In this document: positions 1 through 3,738 of the stretch, in pieces
Layout of the letters: each line of letters begins with the position of its first letter
Numbering within the stretch: the stretch's first letter is position 1
DNA from: Gammaproteobacteria bacterium
Lineage (GTDB): Bacteria; Pseudomonadota; Gammaproteobacteria; Arenicellales; Poriferihabitantaceae
NCBI GenBank assembly: GCA_020027415.1
Contig: JAHRAW010000169.1
Location: 1-6,207, forward strand
Direction of reading: 5' to 3'
Length of the DNA: 6,207 nucleotides
Program-made: the position numbers and the translations under genes
Notes under the pieces: generated by a model
Told to the model about the DNA's origin: nothing
Database searches by the model: none
What the model saw: the letters and a program-made list of their open reading frames with translations, nothing else

Positions 1-201
1 ATCAATACGCGCATCGCGAAACTCGTGACACTGATTCCAGAAAGAATCGCTCAAGTAAATGGAAATGGATTGACCGTCAATTATTAACTCAACGGAATCC
101 CATTCTCGCTTGAATAGATTGTCGCGGTCGGCGCGCCGCACCTTTAGCCCAAGAGCATTACCCCATTTCCCCGCTGATAAAATTAAGACTTGGTTTGACA
201 T
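1..201 (-). CDS. Partial CDS (5' part, runs off left edge): putative MazE/AbrB-like DNA-binding protein
   Basis: An open reading frame of 67 codons starts at the ATG at 201-199 and is still open at position 1, so the 3' end lies outside the window. A good Shine-Dalgarno (GGAGA at 213-209, 7-nt spacer) supports the start. The N-terminus begins MSNQVLILSAGKWGNALGLK. The G-K-W-G-N-A-L-G-L block at residues 11-19, followed by D-S-V-E-L at about 35-39, resembles the swapped-hairpin DNA-binding domain of MazE/AbrB/SpoVT antitoxins (typically K/R-W-G-N-S-x, then G-D-E-V-E). The later part (IYLSDSFWNQCHEF, residues 48-61) is not typical of short MazE antitoxins and may belong to a separate domain. 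It lies 34 bp after lptM on the same strand and is AT-richer than the other genes, which hints at acquisition. That the frame is a real gene is fairly likely. The MazE/AbrB assignment is an inference from one motif, and no toxin partner can be seen. Confidence 0.6.
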   Translation of the reverse strand, partial: MSNQVLILSAGKWGNALGLKVRRADRDNLFKREWDSVELIIDGQSISIYLSDSFWNQCHEFRDARID

Positions 202-208
202 TGATGGT

Positions 209-213
209 TCTCC
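209..213 (-). promoter_or_regulatory. Shine-Dalgarno (GGAGA) for the partial left-edge gene
   Basis: On the minus strand GGAGA lies 7 nt before the ATG at 201. It is the best ribosome binding site in the window; the aroK, aroB, argH and ponA starts have weak or no such motifs. It decides the start of the partial gene and argues that the frame is translated. It lies in the 34-bp gap after the lptM stop, where no hairpin-plus-T-tract terminator is evident, so read-through from the upstream operon is possible. Confidence 0.6.
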
Positions 214-235
214 GATAAAACAGCAATCAATAGTT

Positions 236-382
236 TTAGGAAACGTTAGCCACCTGCACCACATTATCACCGCCAGCGTTCGGCAAATACAACGGACCGC
301 TTTGCCCGCAGGCGCTCAGTAATAAAATAATCAAGCCCGGCAACAATCGCAAGCCCAAACCCATGCGCCGTAATTTTTTCAT
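236..382 (-). CDS. lptM: LptM (YifL)-like small outer-membrane lipoprotein
   Basis: A 48-residue lipoprotein. The N-terminus (MKKLRRMGLGLRLL) is basic, a hydrophobic stretch P-G-L-I-I-L-L-L follows, and a lipobox L-S-A-C places the lipidated cysteine at residue 25. The mature protein starts C-G-Q-S-G-P-L-Y-L-P, which matches the conserved CGxxGPLYxP start of the LptM/YifL family. In E. coli, LptM is reported to assist assembly of the LPS translocon protein LptD. The mature part is only 24 residues against about 48 in E. coli, with little beyond the conserved block. I chose the ATG at 382 because it gives a standard-length signal peptide, although it has no clear Shine-Dalgarno. In-frame alternatives are ATG 409 (weak AAGAG upstream), ATG 427 and TTG 433; the last two start at or beside the argH stop (430-432), so translational coupling to argH is possible. 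Last of the four packed minus-strand genes. Family call fairly sure, start uncertain. Confidence 0.82.
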   Translation of the reverse strand: MKKLRRMGLGLRLLPGLIILLLSACGQSGPLYLPNAGGDNVVQVANVS

Positions 383-429
383 GCGCGCGCTGGTTGTGTT
401 ATTTCGCATGCTGCTCTTGGCGGTCATTT

Positions 430-1821
430 TCAAACGACTCTGGAATCCAACATACGCAACACGCGTTTGGCTGCCGCTGCAACCCGTTTCGGCGCGGTGC
501 CGCCGATATGGTCGCGCGCTTTGACCGAGCCTTCCACGCTCAACACGGCATACACATCTTTCTCAATCGCCGCGTGGAAACGCTGCAAGTCAGCCAGTTT
601 GATTTCACTCAATTCTGCTTTTGCTTGCAACGCGAAATTGACGATCTTGCCAACTGTTTGATGCGCATCGCGGAACGGCACTTGCTTGCCGACCAAATAA
701 TCCGCCAGATCGGTGGCCGTGGCATAACCGCGTTTGGCGGCGGCTAACATAACATCGCGATGCAACACCATTTGCGGCACGAACGCGGCGAACATCTCCA
801 CGCAAGACAACGCCGTATCCACGCTGTCAAACAAGGCTTCCTTGTCTTCTTGGTTGTCGCGATTATACGCCAGCGGCTGCGCTTTCATCAGCATCAGCAA
901 AGCCATTAGATTGCCGCTCACGCGCGCGCATTTGCCGCGCGCCAATTCAGCCACATCCGGGTTTTTCTTTTGCGGCATGATGCTGGAGCCGGTGCAAAAC
1001 GCATCCCCCAGATCAATAAAATGAAACGCATCCGAACACCACAAGACGATTTCTTCCGCCATCCGCGAGAGATGCACCATCAACAACGCGGCGACGGCGT
1101 TAAATTCAATCGCAAAATCGCGGTCTGAAACCGCATCCAACGAGTTGCCGCAAACTTGTTCAAAGCCCAGTTCTTTCGCCGTCATTTGACGGTCAATCGC
1201 AAAGCCGCTGCCCGCCAACGCCGCGCTGCCCAACGGCGAACGATTCACCCGCGCGCGACACTCCCGCAGGCGTTCGTAATCGCGCTGCAACATCTCATTC
1301 CACGCCAACAAGTGGTGTCCAAAAGTAATCGGCTGCGCGCTTTGCAGGTGGGTAAAACCGGGCAGAATGGTGCCGGCTTCGGCGCTCGCCCGTTCCGCCA
1401 ACGCGCGTTGCAACGCGCTCAAACTTCGGCATAACTCGTCCACCTGCTCGCGCAGGTATAAGCGCAGGTCGGTGGCGATTTGGTCGTTGCGTGAGCGCGC
1501 CGTATGCAGTTTCTTGCCGCTGTCGCCAATCAGTTCAACCAGCCGCGCCTCAATGTTCATATGCACATCCTCCAACGACTCCCGCCACTGGAAATCGCCG
1601 CGCTCAATTTGTCGGCGGATGTGCTCAAGACCATTTTCAATTTGGTTAAATTCCGCTTCGCTCAACACCCCAATCGCGGTTAGCATGCGCGCATGCGCTA
1701 GCGAACCGCGCAGGTCGTGCCGATATAACCGCCGATCAAACGCAACCGAAGCGGAGAACTTCTCCAGGCCCGCGTGCGTGGCGTCGCGAAACCGACCGCC
1801 CCATGGTTTTTTATATGGCAT
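430..1821 (-). CDS. argH: Argininosuccinate lyase (EC 4.3.2.1)
   Basis: A 463-residue cytoplasmic enzyme of the fumarase/aspartase superfamily, normally a homotetramer. It splits argininosuccinate into arginine and fumarate, the last step of arginine synthesis. The N-terminus has the family W-G-G-R-F (7-11). Conserved region 1 is D-V-H-M-N-I-E (85-91) with H-T-A-R-S-R-N-D-Q (106-114). Region 2 contains G-F-T-H-L-Q (155-160), with T157-H158 as the expected catalytic pair. Region 3 is the signature loop G-S-S-I-M-P-Q-K-K-N-P (278-288), which carries the catalytic serine. Y-N-R-D-N-Q-E-D-K-E (319-328) is also typical. Length is normal and no key residue is missing. The start ATG at 1821 gives the usual MPYKKPWGGRF beginning and lies 15 bp after the aroB stop, with no obvious Shine-Dalgarno. 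Co-transcription with aroK-aroB is inferred from this spacing; no ARG-box-like operator was recognised. Very sure. Confidence 0.98.
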   Translation of the reverse strand: MPYKKPWGGRFRDATHAGLEKFSASVAFDRRLYRHDLRGSLAHARMLTAIGVLSEAEFNQIENGLEHIRRQIERGDFQWRESLEDVHMNIEARLVELIGDSGKKLHTARSRNDQIATDLRLYLREQVDELCRSLSALQRALAERASAEAGTILPGFTHLQSAQPITFGHHLLAWNEMLQRDYERLRECRARVNRSPLGSAALAGSGFAIDRQMTAKELGFEQVCGNSLDAVSDRDFAIEFNAVAALLMVHLSRMAEEIVLWCSDAFHFIDLGDAFCTGSSIMPQKKNPDVAELARGKCARVSGNLMALLMLMKAQPLAYNRDNQEDKEALFDSVDTALSCVEMFAAFVPQMVLHRDVMLAAAKRGYATATDLADYLVGKQVPFRDAHQTVGKIVNFALQAKAELSEIKLADLQRFHAAIEKDVYAVLSVEGSVKARDHIGGTAPKRVAAAAKRVLRMLDSRVV

Positions 1822-1836
1822 GGATCTAAATGTTTT

Positions 1837-2949
1837 TCAAACGGTGAAATGGGTTAGCGTATCTTGTAAAACTTGCGCCGGATAGTCCGCCACCATTTCC
1901 GCGTTGCCGATGCCTTTCAGCAACACCAATCGCAAGTTGCCGTGGCGCGCTTTTTTATCCACCCGCATAATCTCCAACATGCGCGCCGCCGACAAGCCGC
2001 CGAACGGCGCAATCGGCAACTCAGCCGCCGTCAACAGACGCTCAATGCGCTGTTGCTCGCGCTTGGATATCCAGCCCAGTTGCGCCGACATATAGGCTGC
2101 CATGGCGAGCCCGGTTGCAACCGCTTCGCCGTGCAACCATTTGCCATACCCGGCGCCGGTTTCAATCGCATGCGCGAAGGTATGCCCAAGGTTGAGCAGC
2201 GCGCGTGCGCCGAGTTCGCGTTCGCGCTCGTCCTGTTCAATGATTCTGGCTTTGTTATGACACGACCGCTGAATGAGAAACTCCAACGCCGCCGGCGCGC
2301 GCGCCATCGCAGATTGCATGTTGCGTTCCAGCCACATGAAAAACTCAGCGTCATGAATCAAACCCACCTTGATGACTTCGGCCATGCCGGCGGCGAATTG
2401 TCGGCGCGGCAAAGTATCCAAGGTAGCGATGTCCACCACCACTCGGCGCGGTTGATGAAACGCGCCGATCATATTCTTGCCAAGCGCATGATTGACTCCG
2501 GTTTTGCCGCCCACCGCGGAATCCACTTGCGCCAATAAGGTGGTCGGGATTTGGATAAACGGCACGCCGCGTTGATAGCAAGCCGCGGCAAAGCCCGCCA
2601 TATCGCCGACCACCCCGCCGCCGAGCGCGATTACGGTCGCCTCGCGGTCGCACCGCGCGCGCAGCAAGCATTCAAAAATGCGTTCCACCTCGGCGAGATT
2701 TTTATGCGGCTCGCCGCACGGCAAGATGTGCGCCACCACTTGCACTTGCGTTTGCTTGGCGGAGTGGGAGTGCGCGGCGAGCGTTGCGCGCAACGTATCC
2801 AGGTAGAGCGGCGCCACCGTTTGGTCGGTGACCACGCAGGCTTGCGCGCCCGCCACCCACGGTACAATTTCATCGGCGCTGGACAGCAAGCCGCGCCCGA
2901 TGCGAACTTGATAACTGCGCGCGCCGAGGTCAATGTCAAGCGTTTTCAT
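1837..2949 (-). CDS. aroB: 3-dehydroquinate synthase (EC 4.2.3.4)
   Basis: A 370-residue cytoplasmic enzyme that converts DAHP to 3-dehydroquinate, the second step of the shikimate pathway, using NAD and a divalent metal (Zn or Co). The nucleotide-binding G-G-G-V-V-G-D-M-A-G-F lies at 110-120. The signature T-T-L-L-A-Q-V-D-S-A-V-G-G-K-T-G lies at 136-151. Metal ligands are E191 (G-M-A-E-V-I-K), H256 (L-G-H-T-F-A-H-A-I-E) and H273 (L-H-G-E-A-V). D-K-K at 331-333 matches the conserved C-terminal lysine motif. Length is normal. The ATG at 2949 overlaps the aroK stop codon (ATGA, 2946-2949), the usual sign of translational coupling. The frame stays open about 180 nt further upstream, but that stretch lies inside aroK and shows no AroB homology, so the shorter start MKTLDIDLGARSYQVRIGRG is preferred. 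Functionally paired with aroK and followed 15 bp later by argH. Very sure. Confidence 0.98.
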   Translation of the reverse strand: MKTLDIDLGARSYQVRIGRGLLSSADEIVPWVAGAQACVVTDQTVAPLYLDTLRATLAAHSHSAKQTQVQVVAHILPCGEPHKNLAEVERIFECLLRARCDREATVIALGGGVVGDMAGFAAACYQRGVPFIQIPTTLLAQVDSAVGGKTGVNHALGKNMIGAFHQPRRVVVDIATLDTLPRRQFAAGMAEVIKVGLIHDAEFFMWLERNMQSAMARAPAALEFLIQRSCHNKARIIEQDERERELGARALLNLGHTFAHAIETGAGYGKWLHGEAVATGLAMAAYMSAQLGWISKREQQRIERLLTAAELPIAPFGGLSAARMLEIMRVDKKARHGNLRLVLLKGIGNAEMVADYPAQVLQDTLTHFTV

Positions 2950-3512
2950 GGTTGTAACAAAGCGTGTATTTTGCTCGCGGTTTGGGCGGACGATTCGGCA
3001 TGCACCTCCACGGTCAACTCCGCGGCGGCGGCGTATAGCGGATCGCGCTCGGCGAACAGGCGCGTTAACGTGCGCTGCGGATGCGGCACCTTCAGCAACG
3101 GGCGCTGGCGGCAACTTTGCAACCGCGTCCACAGCAGTTCCAGCGAGGCGCGGAGATAAATCACCGTGCCGCGGTCACGCATCAATTGGCGGTTGCGCTG
3201 GCATAGGATGATGCCGCCGCCGGTCGCAATCACCGCACCGCCGCGGTCATCATCATCGTCGCCGTCGTCGCCGTCACCGTTTTGCACCGAATTGCCGGCA
3301 CAAAGTTCAGTCAATAACTTCGCTTCTCGCTTGCGAAAACCGGCTTCGCCCTCCACCTCAAAGATATGCTGCACCGACACCCCGGTGCGCTGTTCCAACG
3401 CTTGATCCGTGTCCACGAAGGGGGCTTGCAACAAGGCGGCGAGGGTGCGCCCGGTGGTGGTCTTGCCGACCCCCATCAAGCCAATCAGATACACATTGTT
3501 TTGCAATCTCAT
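2946..3512 (-). CDS. aroK: Shikimate kinase I (EC 2.7.1.71) with an acidic loop insertion
   Basis: A 188-residue P-loop kinase that phosphorylates shikimate at O3 with ATP, the fifth step of aromatic amino acid precursor synthesis. Visible elements are Walker A G-L-M-G-V-G-K-T (11-18), D34-T-D36 (Mg and shikimate binding), G-F-R at 58-60 (shikimate-binding R60), G-G-G at 98-100, the LID arginine in R-P-L-L (137-140) and E-R-D-P-L-Y (155-160) with R156. All expected catalytic residues are present. The protein is about 15 residues longer than E. coli AroK (173) because of an Asp/Gly-rich stretch at 78-89 between the helix after G-F-R-x-R-E and the strand leading into A-T-G-G-G. The ATG at 3512 (MRLQNNVYLI) is preferred, with a weak GAG 5 nt upstream; an in-frame GTG at 3518 would add two residues. 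First gene of the minus-strand operon, overlapping aroB by 4 bp and divergent from ponA. Very sure of function. Confidence 0.96.
   Translation of the reverse strand: MRLQNNVYLIGLMGVGKTTTGRTLAALLQAPFVDTDQALEQRTGVSVQHIFEVEGEAGFRKREAKLLTELCAGNSVQNGDGDDGDDDDDRGGAVIATGGGIILCQRNRQLMRDRGTVIYLRASLELLWTRLQSCRQRPLLKVPHPQRTLTRLFAERDPLYAAAAELTVEVHAESSAQTASKIHALLQP
3246..3281 (-). repeat. Imperfect trinucleotide tract (GAY/GGY) inside aroK encoding an Asp/Gly loop
   Basis: Read on the minus strand, twelve successive codons are GAY or GGY plus one AAC, encoding N-G-D-G-D-D-G-D-D-D-D-D (AroK residues 78-89). It is a degenerate microsatellite in frame, so gain or loss of units keeps the reading frame. It sits between two conserved blocks of shikimate kinase, at a place where E. 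coli AroK has only a short turn. Eight of the twelve residues are aspartate. Replication slippage is the likely origin; any function is unknown. Confidence 0.85.
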
Positions 3513-3738
3513 GCCCACTCAGTTTGTTACCAACGACCGCGCGCGGCGCTTTGGGCAACGCCGCCGACTGCATGCTAATTTTGTGGAGTCTGGTTATAAT
3601 AACCGCTAACGGTGGGTTGCGGAAAAAAATTTCTCGCCAGCGCCAGCGCTCTCAGCCAAGCATCCGCCCGCACCATCCAAACCGCAACGCTCTGCCCGCC
3701 CCATACCTACCATGCAACCCCTAACACGCAATGCCACC
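3513..3738. promoter_or_regulatory. Divergent aroK/ponA intergenic region
   Basis: This 226-bp gap separates the divergent starts of aroK (3512, minus) and ponA (3739, plus) and must hold both promoters or their 5' leaders. I see no credible gene in it. The short frames that cross it have no recognisable protein features and extend into flanking coding DNA. It holds one perfect TATAAT within a palindrome (3592-3604) and a run of seven A at 3623-3629. Neither start has a strong Shine-Dalgarno. No riboswitch or attenuator leader peptide was recognised. Confidence 0.6.
3592..3604. promoter_or_regulatory. Palindromic -10 region: TATAAT for ponA, possible minus-strand -10 for aroK
   Basis: The 13-mer GGTTATAATAACC is a perfect inverted repeat around its central A. 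On the plus strand it contains a consensus TATAAT (3595-3600). The matching -35 at a 17-bp spacing (TGCTAA, 3572-3577) is poor. On the minus strand it contains TATTAT (3601-3596) and TATAAC (3598-3593), each one mismatch from consensus, also without a good -35. If used, transcripts would start near 3607 for ponA (leader about 130 nt) and near 3589 for aroK (leader about 77 nt). The weak -35 elements suggest either activator dependence or that the hexamer match is partly chance. The symmetry could also be an operator. Confidence 0.45.

Noticed and set aside
202..235. Possible terminator between lptM and the left-edge gene
   Set aside because: The 34-bp gap has no GC-rich stem followed by a T run on the minus strand; the T-rich stretch precedes the Shine-Dalgarno without a hairpin.
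110..322. Plus-strand open frame (70 codons) over the lptM 3' end and the left-edge gene
   Set aside because: It overlaps two better supported minus-strand genes, one with a clear lipobox and one with a good ribosome binding site, and has no protein features of its own.
1367..1885. Plus-strand open frame (172 codons) opposite the 5' part of argH
   Set aside because: Shadow frame rich in Arg/Ser that crosses the aroB-argH junction; it has no motif or convincing ribosome binding site.
1873..2538. Long plus-strand open frame (221 codons) opposite aroB
   Set aside because: It lies antisense to a certain gene, is rich in His/Arg/Gln as expected of a GC-rich shadow frame, and shows no recognisable domain.
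2950..3132. Upstream in-frame extension of aroB that would give a 431-residue protein
   Set aside because: The extension lies wholly inside aroK, shows no AroB-like sequence, and the ATG at 2949 overlapping the aroK stop matches the usual AroB N-terminus.
3712..3738. Upstream ATG at 3712 as the mrcA start
   Set aside because: It is in frame but adds nine residues not seen in E. coli PBP1a and has no Shine-Dalgarno. It cannot be excluded, but the ATG at 3739 fits the family better.
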